Positions 1-7,545 of a stretch of 64,000 bases of DNA are shown piece after piece (within the stretch, counting starts at the first letter, position 1; each line of letters opens with the position of its first letter). The DNA comes from JANQPA01 sp964548175 (lineage in GTDB: Bacteria; Bacteroidota; Bacteroidia; Chitinophagales; Saprospiraceae), in assembly GCA_964548175.1 (NCBI GenBank), contig CAZJQS010000025.1, positions 5,581 to 69,580 of the forward strand, written 5' to 3'. The notes below the pieces were generated by a model. The model was not told the DNA's origin, ran no database searches, and worked only from the letters and a program-made list of their open reading frames with translations. Position numbers and translations under genes: made by a program.

Positions 1-440
1 ACGGAAGCCAAATAATAAGCACCCTGGGTATAGAACTTGGAATAGGATACGATGAATTTCCCCCTTTCCTTGAATTGGACCAGAGCCTCTCTCAATTCTC
101 CCGCCGTGGCTGTTCCGGTGAGCATAACCAGGTCCGATTCCATAAAAATGCCTTTGATCCGATTGTCTTCAGCAGCATTATTAATGGTGGCTATGATCTC
201 GTGCAGGCCTAGCGTCTTCTCTTCCGAAAGGTCAAATGCCACGTTATCTACGTTGTTGGTGTGTTCAGGGATAACATCATCAAAAGTTAATCTCAAAACC
301 GAATTGGAATATATCTGAGGTTTCTGTTCTGCTGAACTGGCAATAGCGGCGAATATCGCCACTGATAATAGAGACAGAATGATCGATCCTACAATAAAAC
401 CCAGACAAGAAGCGAAAAAAAACTTGAAAAATTGTTTCAT
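1..440 (-). CDS. sppA: Signal peptide peptidase SppA, N-terminal part (runs off the window)
   Basis: Translating the minus strand from the ATG at 438-440 gives 146 residues open to the window edge. The protein starts MKQFFKFFFASCLGF, with one hydrophobic segment at about residues 7-32, as expected for a membrane-anchored S49-family serine protease that degrades cleaved signal peptides. After the anchor come NSVLRLTFDDVIPEH and then segments matching the first SppA repeat (ATINNAAEDNRIKGIFM, GELREALVQFKERGKFIVSY, YTQGAYYLAS), which fit the 67-kDa bacterial SppA type. The catalytic Lys and Ser lie outside the window. The family call is from recognised motifs, so it is fairly firm. Confidence 0.85.
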   Translation of the reverse strand, partial: MKQFFKFFFASCLGFIVGSIILSLLSVAIFAAIASSAEQKPQIYSNSVLRLTFDDVIPEHTNNVDNVAFDLSEEKTLGLHEIIATINNAAEDNRIKGIFMESDLVMLTGTATAGELREALVQFKERGKFIVSYSKFYTQGAYYLAS

Positions 441-841
441 TATTATCTACTTGGTTAAGTCAAAGCTAAAATTTGGTTGTCAAACCACAGGGAAAATTAG
501 ATGAACCCGCTAATTTCGTGGATAACTTGGATGGCATTTCCAAACACCATCGTAAAGTTAATGAATTTAGTTCATTGTTTAATGTTTAAACATTGTGTTG
601 GGTGATAAGTTTACTCCTCTGCAACATAAGTAAACCTGAATTATCCCTAATTTTACTTAGAAGGTCAAAAGCAAATGCTCTCTCGATTTCATCGGGAAGA
701 TGCTGGCTTATCCAAGGCTGGAAAGGATGCTTTTTCATCTGCCTATGGGGAGTAAAAATTTCAACCTTTTTATCCGATTTAAGGGATGACTCCTATTTTA
801 CAAGTAAATTTGCTCATTTTAAACTTATCAATAAATAAACT
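441..841. other. Intergenic region with one copy of a dispersed 45-bp repeat
   Basis: About 400 bases separate the divergent sppA and the peptidase gene at 842, so promoters for both should lie here. No convincing gene was seen. Bases 744-788 match 6137-6181 at about 39 of 45 positions (both end in CGATTTAAGGGATG), a small dispersed repeat of unknown nature. Confidence 0.5.
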
Positions 842-1918
842 ATGCTTATGAAAAAAGCAATGAGGTATTCTTTTGTATTAGCCTTAGCGGTGACCTTAAA
901 TCTTTCTTGTCAGCAAGGAGGAGAAAGTACAACTGGAGAGGAGACTTCCATTTCGGATAGTACTTCGGAAGAAAAGCTGGAAAAACCTGCCTATGCCATT
1001 GTCATTCATGGCGGCGCCGGTACGATTCGCCGAGAGAATATGACTGATGAAATGGAGCAGGACTATCGAAATGCCCTGAACGAGGCCCTGAACATAGGAG
1101 AACAGATCCTGCAGAAAGGAGGTGCCGCGGCAGATGCGGTTGAGCAGACCGTTAGGTATCTTGAAGATTCTCCTTTGTTTAATGCGGGTAAAGGCGCTGT
1201 TTTTACTCATGACGGAAAGAACGAACTGGACGCTGCCTTCATGGATGGGGCCACACTGAATGCAGGAACCATTGCCGGGGTGACGAACGTGAAAAACCCG
1301 ATTCGCGCAGCGCGAGCAGTAATGGAAAAGTCAGAGCACGTTATGCTGATCGGCAAAGGCGCCGAACAATTTGCCAGAGAACAACAACTCGAGCTGGTAG
1401 ACCCGGAATACTTCTTTACAGAAAGAAGATGGGAGGCTCTTCAGCGCATACTCAGTAAGGAAAAAGAAGACGTAGGCTACATCGACAATACAGCCGATCA
1501 TAAGTTCGGCACAGTCGGTTGTGTCGCCCTGGATCAAAACGGCAATATCGTGGCTGGAACTTCTACAGGCGGAATGACGAATAAGCGTTATGGCAGGGTA
1601 GGGGACGTGCCCATTATCGGCGCCGGAACTTACGCAAAGAACAGCACCTGCGGCGTGTCTGCTACCGGTCATGGGGAGTTTTTCATCCGCTATACCGTAG
1701 CCCATGACATCTCAGCGATCATGGAATATAAAAGCGTTAGTTTGCAGGAAGCAGCTGATGAGGTGGTTATGAATAAACTAGCCAAAGCCCAAGGAAGCGG
1801 CGGCATCATCGCCGTGGATAAAAATGGCAATGTTTCTATGACATTCAACTCGGAAGGGATGTACAGAGGGTACGCCAAGCCTAATGAAAGGGTAGTGGCC
1901 ATCTACAAGGATGAATAA
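842..1918 (+). CDS. Isoaspartyl peptidase / L-asparaginase (Ntn-hydrolase family 2), lipoprotein
   Basis: The 358-residue protein is a plant/type III-like asparaginase precursor that hydrolyses isoaspartyl dipeptides or asparagine after self-cleavage. Family motifs include VIHGGAGTI (residues 54-62), GGAAADAVE, LFNAGKGAVF and the cleavage/nucleophile site HKFGTVGCVA, where Thr224 becomes the N-terminal nucleophile. GTSTGGMTNKRYGRVGD and IGAGTYA complete the active-site region. An N-terminal hydrophobic stretch ending LNLSC (Cys23) looks like a lipobox, so the enzyme is probably a periplasmic lipoprotein. A second ATG at 848 (MKKAMRYS) is an equally plausible start. It is a single gene, convergent with the next one. 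Confidence 0.93.
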   Translation: MLMKKAMRYSFVLALAVTLNLSCQQGGESTTGEETSISDSTSEEKLEKPAYAIVIHGGAGTIRRENMTDEMEQDYRNALNEALNIGEQILQKGGAAADAVEQTVRYLEDSPLFNAGKGAVFTHDGKNELDAAFMDGATLNAGTIAGVTNVKNPIRAARAVMEKSEHVMLIGKGAEQFAREQQLELVDPEYFFTERRWEALQRILSKEKEDVGYIDNTADHKFGTVGCVALDQNGNIVAGTSTGGMTNKRYGRVGDVPIIGAGTYAKNSTCGVSATGHGEFFIRYTVAHDISAIMEYKSVSLQEAADEVVMNKLAKAQGSGGIIAVDKNGNVSMTFNSEGMYRGYAKPNERVVAIYKDE

Positions 1919-1922
1919 AATT

Positions 1923-2037
1923 AAAAAAAGAAGGGTTTGTGTAAAAAGCTCAAAAAGAAAATTATTTGAACTGGGTAATCCTGCAGGCTGGTAGGCGGCA
2001 GGATTGACTGACCTTTTACACAACCCCTCCTTTTTAA
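1923..2037. terminator. Imperfect inverted repeat between convergent genes (possible bidirectional terminator)
   Basis: The left arm (1923-1948, core GGGTTTGTGTAAAAAG) pairs with the right arm (2013-2037, core CTTTTACACAACCCC). An inner hairpin AATCCTGC/GCAGGATT sits at about 1977-2005. A-rich and T-rich tails on the outside fit termination in both directions. The right-arm motif recurs at 6034 and 31185. Confidence 0.45.
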
Positions 2038-3761
2038 AAGAACAATATCTCTCTTAAAGCTTCTTCACTTTTAATTTCACTGCTTAAGACCTGAAGCTTC
2101 ATTTCCTCTTTATCTGAAGACTCCAGCGGACCAAGCGTTTTTAACAGCGCCAGTTGATTTTCTTCCGATATCACCCAGATCAACAATTCTGATTCATCCA
2201 AATAATCGATTGGGGTATCATCTGTAGCCAGGTACTGAAATACGGTATTGTGTTTCTTACTGGCGACAAAGGCGGTTTTACCTTTAATTTTTTTACCGTT
2301 CGGGTCGATCAGTTGTACAATCCGGGTATCCGCATCCGGCGGAATGGGCCGGTCACAGTTCCAAATCCCAAATTGATCAATGGAAAATCGGTTGATGATC
2401 TGGAAAGTGCCCATTTGGTCGGGGTCAATCCTTCCCTCGGCTACCATGTCTTTGACAGTAGCATCAAACTTAAGTTTTTCCTCGGCGAACAGGTTGTTCC
2501 TGACGCGGATAAGACTATCCTTTTGGTCCCGGATCAATACTGCCCTTTCTTGCAGCGCTTGTTCGTAGGCTGCCAGTTTCTTTTCGTATTCAGCCCGGGC
2601 TTTTTGAAAATCGGTACTGCTCAGAACAGGGACAGTCCGAATGACCAGGCTTTGTTCATCATGAAAAAGGGAGAGTTCAAATTCCTGATCATTGATGGCC
2701 GTAATCCGGGCTTTTTTCCAAATAATGTTGCCGAAGGTATTGAAATTTACAGGTGAGCTATTCGGCGCCAGCTGAAAGATCACTCCGTTGTAAGCATTTT
2801 GAATGGCTTCCAGACGGTCTTTTCCACCTTCATAAAATTCTACCTCTTCGATATCATCCAGAAAATCCAGGCTGAATGTCGGCGCGGAACTGTTGCTTTC
2901 CACAGGAGCTATAGGCTTTTCCGGAAGCGGATAAGCAGCTTCCAGCGCACGCAGGCTCTTCTGGGTATTGCTCTCGATCTGCCGGACAACAGCTTGGTAG
3001 TTGGCCTTCAACTGGTCAAAAAAGGTCCGGTCGGAGGGATTTTCTTCGGCTATCAGCTCGATGTTATCCGGACCGGTATATTCCCACCGGCGATTTTCTA
3101 CATCAAGTCGATAGATGTTATAACGCGGCGGAGCGGTATTGACCCTGGGCATTTTTACCCGGGAAGGCAATTCCACGGCAATGGATTTCTCAGGAGCGAG
3201 TTTGACCATCTGGCCGTTTTTAAATCCTCGGATCTCGATCATACCTGCCGACTCCAATTGGTAGCGTACGCCATTGGAGTCATAGTGCATGGGAATACCG
3301 GAGAGAAAGAAATCCACAAAATCGTGCATTTCCTTGAATTGAATGTTGACCTGCCCATCAACCGGGCGGCCGTTTTGGTCTACAAAAGCAGCGGCCGGAA
3401 TGATCACTTTGGAACCACTGTTAAAAACAAGGGTGTCACCTTTGGCGCTTTCGACAGTGGTTTCGCTGACCGGAACTTTGATCTCACTCATGGGAGGATT
3501 GACAAAGGGCTGACTGGCAAAGTAAGCCATAGCCTCCTTTTCATAAGGTAGCGGTTGTTGACTTTGCACCATCCAGAATATCGACAAAACAACCAGTACA
3601 GAAGCGGCTACAGCACCTGACAGATACCAGACGCGTAGTTTCCTTACCGGCGTTTTCCCTTCCTCGTGTTTTTTCAACAAGGCATCGAAGTCCCGGTACC
3701 GGTCGATCTTCTCTGAATCGGGAGGAGAAGGATTTATGATAAATTTGTAGTTTTTGCTCAT
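2034..3761 (-). CDS. Single-pass membrane protein of unknown function, partner of the ECF sigma factor
   Basis: The protein has 575 residues. Residues 1-45 are polar, a single membrane segment follows (about 47-66, LSGAVAASVLVVLSIFW), and the rest is presumably periplasmic. The outer part begins with a beta-rich domain (SGSKVIIPAAAFVDQNG, VNIQFKEMHDFVDFFLSGIP) of a kind often seen in Bacteroidota surface proteins, followed by a charged, probably coiled-coil stretch at about 370-440. It lies 31 bases downstream of the sigma factor gene, so the two probably form an operon. That position would suit an anti-sigma role, but I see no recognisable anti-sigma domain and do not assign one. Confidence 0.7.
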   Translation of the reverse strand: MSKNYKFIINPSPPDSEKIDRYRDFDALLKKHEEGKTPVRKLRVWYLSGAVAASVLVVLSIFWMVQSQQPLPYEKEAMAYFASQPFVNPPMSEIKVPVSETTVESAKGDTLVFNSGSKVIIPAAAFVDQNGRPVDGQVNIQFKEMHDFVDFFLSGIPMHYDSNGVRYQLESAGMIEIRGFKNGQMVKLAPEKSIAVELPSRVKMPRVNTAPPRYNIYRLDVENRRWEYTGPDNIELIAEENPSDRTFFDQLKANYQAVVRQIESNTQKSLRALEAAYPLPEKPIAPVESNSSAPTFSLDFLDDIEEVEFYEGGKDRLEAIQNAYNGVIFQLAPNSSPVNFNTFGNIIWKKARITAINDQEFELSLFHDEQSLVIRTVPVLSSTDFQKARAEYEKKLAAYEQALQERAVLIRDQKDSLIRVRNNLFAEEKLKFDATVKDMVAEGRIDPDQMGTFQIINRFSIDQFGIWNCDRPIPPDADTRIVQLIDPNGKKIKGKTAFVASKKHNTVFQYLATDDTPIDYLDESELLIWVISEENQLALLKTLGPLESSDKEEMKLQVLSSEIKSEEALREILFF

Positions 3762-3792
3762 ATCCTAATGTTTTACATTGGATGAGGTACCA

Positions 3793-4404
3793 TCAGCCCT
3801 CGCTCATGAGTTTCCTGAGTTTTTCGAGGGCTCTGTACGTTTTCATTTTTGCATTACTTTCGGTTATTCCAATAATTTCTGCGATCTCTTTAAAAGGGCG
3901 CTCTTCGAAAAAACGGAGTTCTATGAGCACCAGCTCTTTCTCTTTCAGCTGATCGAGCGCCTTGATCATCGGTTCCAACTGATCATTGAGTTCGTGCGGT
4001 TCGTCAGGATCGATAAGGCTATTAATTTGACTTTCTTCTACACTTATGATCCTTTTTTTCTTCTCTATTCGGTAATATTGCGCCACCTCGTTACTGGCCA
4101 GGCGATACAGCCAGGACGAGAAGGGTACGCCCTGAAAAGAGTATCCTTTGATTTTCTCCAGGGCTTTGAGAAAAACGATTGAGCAGATGTCGGCTGTTAG
4201 GGATTCATCGGCAGTCCGGCGATATATAAACCGGAAGATGGACTCGAAATAGCGATCATAAAGCGGGCGAAAGTGGGCAGGGTCTTGCTGGGCAGCCTGA
4301 ATTTCCAACCACTCTGCTTCGATCGCGCGTGTCGACATTTTGTTCGCGTGGTTCATTCGGGCATTTTTTGCAGGAATACTTTTTGATTGCAAATTCATTA
4401 ACAT
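3793..4404 (-). CDS. RNA polymerase sigma factor, ECF (sigma-70) family
   Basis: The protein has 203 residues. The sigma-2 region is clear (RPLYDRYFESIFRFIYRRT, GVPFSSWLYRLASNEVAQYY). The sigma-4 helix-turn-helix is also clear (LIELRFFEERPFKEIAEIIG followed by TESNAKMKTYRALEKLRKLM). It would direct RNA polymerase to a small regulon, and the membrane protein just downstream is the likely co-regulated or regulatory partner. The first ATG (4404) gives a 22-residue leader before MSTRAIEAEW; the ATG at 4338 is an alternative start that keeps the whole sigma-2 domain. Confidence 0.9.
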   Translation of the reverse strand: MLMNLQSKSIPAKNARMNHANKMSTRAIEAEWLEIQAAQQDPAHFRPLYDRYFESIFRFIYRRTADESLTADICSIVFLKALEKIKGYSFQGVPFSSWLYRLASNEVAQYYRIEKKKRIISVEESQINSLIDPDEPHELNDQLEPMIKALDQLKEKELVLIELRFFEERPFKEIAEIIGITESNAKMKTYRALEKLRKLMSEG

Positions 4405-4500
4405 CTGCCTTTTTTCGCCTTCTTTATCAGCATAACGGCAGACCTTTGAAAAGTAACAATTTTTTTATCAAAAATAGGAAAGCCATTCGCAAGATCGAAA

Positions 4501-4560
4501 ATATTAGTTAAGTTGTTTCCCGCGGACCGGCCGGTCTGCGGGAAACAACTTAACTAATAT
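4501..4560. repeat. Near-perfect 60-bp palindrome just before a start codon
   Basis: The left arm 4501-4530 and right arm 4531-4560 are reverse complements at 29 of 30 positions with no spacer. The ends read ATATTAGTTAAGTTG / CAACTTAACTAATAT and the core is GC-rich (GACCGGCCGGTC). It ends four bases before the ATG of the decarboxylase at 4565, so any transcript starting upstream would carry a very strong hairpin over the ribosome-binding region. Confidence 0.9.
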
Positions 4561-4564
4561 ATCC

Positions 4565-5992
4565 ATGAATTCCATTATTAAAAAAGCCTATGATCCTGAG
4601 CATTTTCGCCTTCAGGGGCATGAACTGGTAAATTTGCTGGCGGATTATCTCGAAATGGTGCAGCAACATCCGGTTGGAGTCAAAGCTATTGACTGGAAAT
4701 CGCCTGATCAATCACTGGAAGAGTGGGCCAGAGATCTGGCTTCGCCCCGGATGGAAGACTGGCTATCTATTTTCAGGCCTTTTCTGGAGGCTTCGGTGCA
4801 TGTTCATCACCCTCAATACATGGGCCATCAGATTAGTCCCAGCACTCCGGTGGCTGCCCTGGCGGGCTTCCTGGGGGATTTTCTCAATAACGGCATGGGC
4901 GTCTATGAAATGGGCGTTGCTTCGACTACGGTCGAGCGTCTGGTGATCAAAACAATAGCTGACCAAATGAGCATGGGGCCGGGCGCCGGCGGCTTCCTTA
5001 CCTCAGGAGGGACCCTGGGTAATCTGACCGCCCTCCTTTGCGCCCGCAGTGTTAAAGTGGAGGATAACATCTGGGAAAATGGAGATCAGCAGCAATTGGC
5101 GCTGATGGTGTCCGAGCAGGCGCACTACTGCGTAGACAGGGCCGCAAGAATTATGGGGTGGGGCGCAGCCGGCATCATAAAGATACCTGCGAATGAACAA
5201 TTTCAAATGCGTACCGAATTGTTGCCGGATTACCTGGAAAGGGCTAGACAGGAAGGGAAAAAGGTCATTGCAGTGGTGGGGAGCGCCTGTACAACCTCCA
5301 CCGGTTCTTTTGACGACCTGGAGGCCATCGGCCAGTTTTGCCGTGAACACGATCTTTGGTTTCACATCGACGGCGCTCACGGGGCGGCGGCTGTTTTTTC
5401 ACCAAAATACCGGAAAATAGTCAGTGGGATCGAATTGGCTGATTCGGTAGTTATGGATTTCCATAAAATGTTGCTGACGCCTTCCATCACTACGGCGCTC
5501 ATATTTCGCCAGGAGGAAGATTCTTTCCGGACCTTCGCCCAGAAAGCTCAGTATCTTTGGAACAGAGAAGGGGAACAGGAATGGTACAACATGGCCAAAC
5601 GAACCTTCGAGTGCACCAAGCTGATGCTGAGTCTGAAGGTTTATGCTACCCTTCGTGCCTACGGAACGCAACTCTGGGAAGAATACGTAACCAAAGTGAT
5701 GGATCTGGGTATCTTGTTCGGAAAAATGATTAAAGAGCACCCGGCTTTCGAATTAGCCACTGTACCGCAGTGTAATATTGTATGTTTTCGTTTAGTGCCG
5801 GAAAAAGGCTTGTCGGACCAGGAATTAAACCGCATAAATGAGCATATTCGCCAATCTTTACTGGAAGAAGGGGCTTTTTACATCGTTCAAACCAATCTGG
5901 ACGGGAAGTTGTGGTTGCGCTGTACACTAACCAATCCGTTTACGGGAGAGGAGGAATTGAGAAGGTTGTTAGGAAGGATAGAAGAAGTCTAA
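4565..5992 (+). CDS. Pyridoxal-phosphate-dependent amino-acid decarboxylase (group II)
   Basis: The 475-residue protein belongs to the aromatic-L-amino-acid / glutamate / diaminobutyrate decarboxylase family, which removes the carboxyl group of an amino acid to give an amine. The PLP lysine is Lys301 in MDFHKMLLTPS. HIDGAHG (Asp269) binds the pyridine nitrogen, and SEQAHYCVDRAA places His187 over the cofactor ring. TSGGTLGNLTALLCAR and GSACTTSTGSFDD are further family signatures, and length is usual for the family. The substrate cannot be told from sequence alone. It is monocistronic, and the 60-bp palindrome ends four bases before its start codon. Confidence 0.9.
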   Translation: MNSIIKKAYDPEHFRLQGHELVNLLADYLEMVQQHPVGVKAIDWKSPDQSLEEWARDLASPRMEDWLSIFRPFLEASVHVHHPQYMGHQISPSTPVAALAGFLGDFLNNGMGVYEMGVASTTVERLVIKTIADQMSMGPGAGGFLTSGGTLGNLTALLCARSVKVEDNIWENGDQQQLALMVSEQAHYCVDRAARIMGWGAAGIIKIPANEQFQMRTELLPDYLERARQEGKKVIAVVGSACTTSTGSFDDLEAIGQFCREHDLWFHIDGAHGAAAVFSPKYRKIVSGIELADSVVMDFHKMLLTPSITTALIFRQEEDSFRTFAQKAQYLWNREGEQEWYNMAKRTFECTKLMLSLKVYATLRAYGTQLWEEYVTKVMDLGILFGKMIKEHPAFELATVPQCNIVCFRLVPEKGLSDQELNRINEHIRQSLLEEGAFYIVQTNLDGKLWLRCTLTNPFTGEEELRRLLGRIEEV

Positions 5993-6033
5993 ATATGGAA
6001 TCATCCCGGATTTTACCTGAAAGAGTACGAAGA

Positions 6034-6181
6034 CTTTTTACACAACCTCAAAGATGCTGACGATCCTTTGAACTAAAAATGGAATCCTTATTTCATTTTT
6101 GCAAGATAAATCGTCAGCATCCTGAGTTCGCCCGTTTATGGGAAATAAAAACTTTAGCCTTTTTACCCGATTTAAGGGATG
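6034..6181. repeat. Two dispersed repeat motifs between convergent genes
   Basis: Between the decarboxylase and sucC ends, 6034-6049 carries CTTTTTACACAACCTC, identical to 31185-31200 and close to 2013-2030. Bases 6137-6181 match 744-788 at about 39 of 45 positions. Both motifs sit in 3'-flanking positions, which suggests small palindrome-derived or terminator-associated elements, but I cannot name a family. Confidence 0.45.
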
Positions 6182-6189
6182 CCCCATGT

Positions 6190-7398
6190 TTAGGCTTCTT
6201 CCAGCATCTTCGTCACCAGATCCGCAGCTTCCTGCAGAATGATCGCGGAATGCACATCCAGTCCCGACTCATCGATCATTTTCTTGGCGATATCGGCATT
6301 GGTGCCCTGGAGGCGTACGATGATGGGCACGGGAATGCTGCCCATGTTCTTATAAGCATCGATTACACCTTGCGCTACGCGATCGCAGCGGACGATGCCA
6401 CCGAAGATGTTGATCAGTATGGCCTTTACTCTTTCGTCTTTCAGGATGATGCGGAAGGCCTGTTCTACGCGAGAGGCGTCAGCAGTGCCGCCCACGTCCA
6501 GGAAGTTGGCTGGTTCGCCGCCGGACAATTTGATGATGTCCATGGTGGCCATGGCCAGGCCGGCGCCGTTTACCATACAGCCAACGTTGCCATCCAGATT
6601 TACGTAATTAAGGTTAAATTTTTTGGCTTCCACCTCGGTAGGATCCTCCTCGTCGATGTCGCGCATCTCAGCAAGGTCAGGATGGCGATAAAGGGAATTG
6701 TCATCCAGGGTGACTTTGCAATCCACGGCCAGGATGCGGTCATCTCCTGTTTTCAGGCAGGGGTTGATCTCGAACAGGGAGGCGTCAGCACCCAGGAAGG
6801 CTTTATATAAGTTAGCGATGAATTTTGTCATTTCCTTAAAGGCCTGGCCTTCCAATCCCAGGTTAAAAGCGATTTTTCTTAGCTGGAAAGCTTGCAGGCC
6901 GAGAGTAGGATCGATATATTCCTTGTGCACTAGTTCTGGTGTTTTTTCGGCTACTTCTTCGATGTCCATGCCACCCTCTGTAGAATAGACGATCACGTTG
7001 CATTTGCGTTCGCGATCCATCAGTATGGAAACGTATATTTCTTCACAGGCGTCGAAGTCAGGAGCATAGGCGTCTTCTGCGATAAGAATTTTGCGGACCA
7101 GCTTACCGGGGCCATCCATTCCGCCGGGGGTTTGCGGCGTCTTGAGCATCATACCCAGGATATTGCCGGCATGTTCTTTGAGTTCATTCAGGTTTTTAGC
7201 CAGTTTTACCCCTCCGCCTTTACCGCGTCCGCCGGCGTGGATCTGAGCTTTGACAACAGCAACCGGAGTGCCGCTGGATTCGGTGATCTTTTGGTAAGCT
7301 TCTACAGCTTCTTCAACTGTATGCGCAAGGATACCTTCCTGAATGGCCACGCCATAGTTCTTGAGCAGTTCTTTACCTTGGTATTCGTGAAGATTCAT
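6190..7398 (-). CDS. sucC: Succinyl-CoA synthetase (ADP-forming) beta subunit
   Basis: This 402-residue protein is the nucleotide-binding subunit of the TCA-cycle enzyme that converts succinyl-CoA to succinate with formation of ATP. It has the ATP-grasp N-terminus (MNLHEYQGKELLKNYGV), VVKAQIHAGGRGKGGGVKLA, the Mg-nucleotide region LFEINPCLKTGDDRILAVDC and the C-terminal ligase domain GLAMATMDIIKLSGG / NIFGGIVRCDRVAQGVI. Length is close to the family norm. No sucD is adjacent, so the alpha subunit must be encoded elsewhere, as is common in this phylum. Confidence 0.97.
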   Translation of the reverse strand: MNLHEYQGKELLKNYGVAIQEGILAHTVEEAVEAYQKITESSGTPVAVVKAQIHAGGRGKGGGVKLAKNLNELKEHAGNILGMMLKTPQTPGGMDGPGKLVRKILIAEDAYAPDFDACEEIYVSILMDRERKCNVIVYSTEGGMDIEEVAEKTPELVHKEYIDPTLGLQAFQLRKIAFNLGLEGQAFKEMTKFIANLYKAFLGADASLFEINPCLKTGDDRILAVDCKVTLDDNSLYRHPDLAEMRDIDEEDPTEVEAKKFNLNYVNLDGNVGCMVNGAGLAMATMDIIKLSGGEPANFLDVGGTADASRVEQAFRIILKDERVKAILINIFGGIVRCDRVAQGVIDAYKNMGSIPVPIIVRLQGTNADIAKKMIDESGLDVHSAIILQEAADLVTKMLEEA

Positions 7399-7479
7399 GT
7401 TTAAAGTTTTATTTTAGATAGGATTTTCGTTTGCTTTTTTCGTGGCATAAAAGTACGCGTTTTTCATTTTAAAACAATA

Positions 7480-7523
7480 AAAAAGGGCTACTTTCCACAG
7501 GAAGGTGGAAAGTAGCCCTTTTT
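7480..7523 (-). terminator. Rho-independent terminator
   Basis: A perfect 19-bp stem (7480-7498 with 7505-7523, core GGGCTACTTTCCAC) encloses a 6-base loop and is flanked by A/T runs. On the minus strand it lies just after the stop of the metalloprotease gene (7546) and before the sucC promoter region. Confidence 0.88.
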
Positions 7524-7545
7524 ATTGAGGTTGCATGAAAAGCAT

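Noticed and set aside
2799..3551. 250-codon plus-strand frame inside the sigma-partner gene
   Set aside because: Antisense to a frame with a clear membrane segment and operon context; composition lacks any domain.
6079..6810. 243-codon plus-strand open frame over the end of sucC
   Set aside because: Most of it is the complement of conserved sucC sequence; no recognisable protein.
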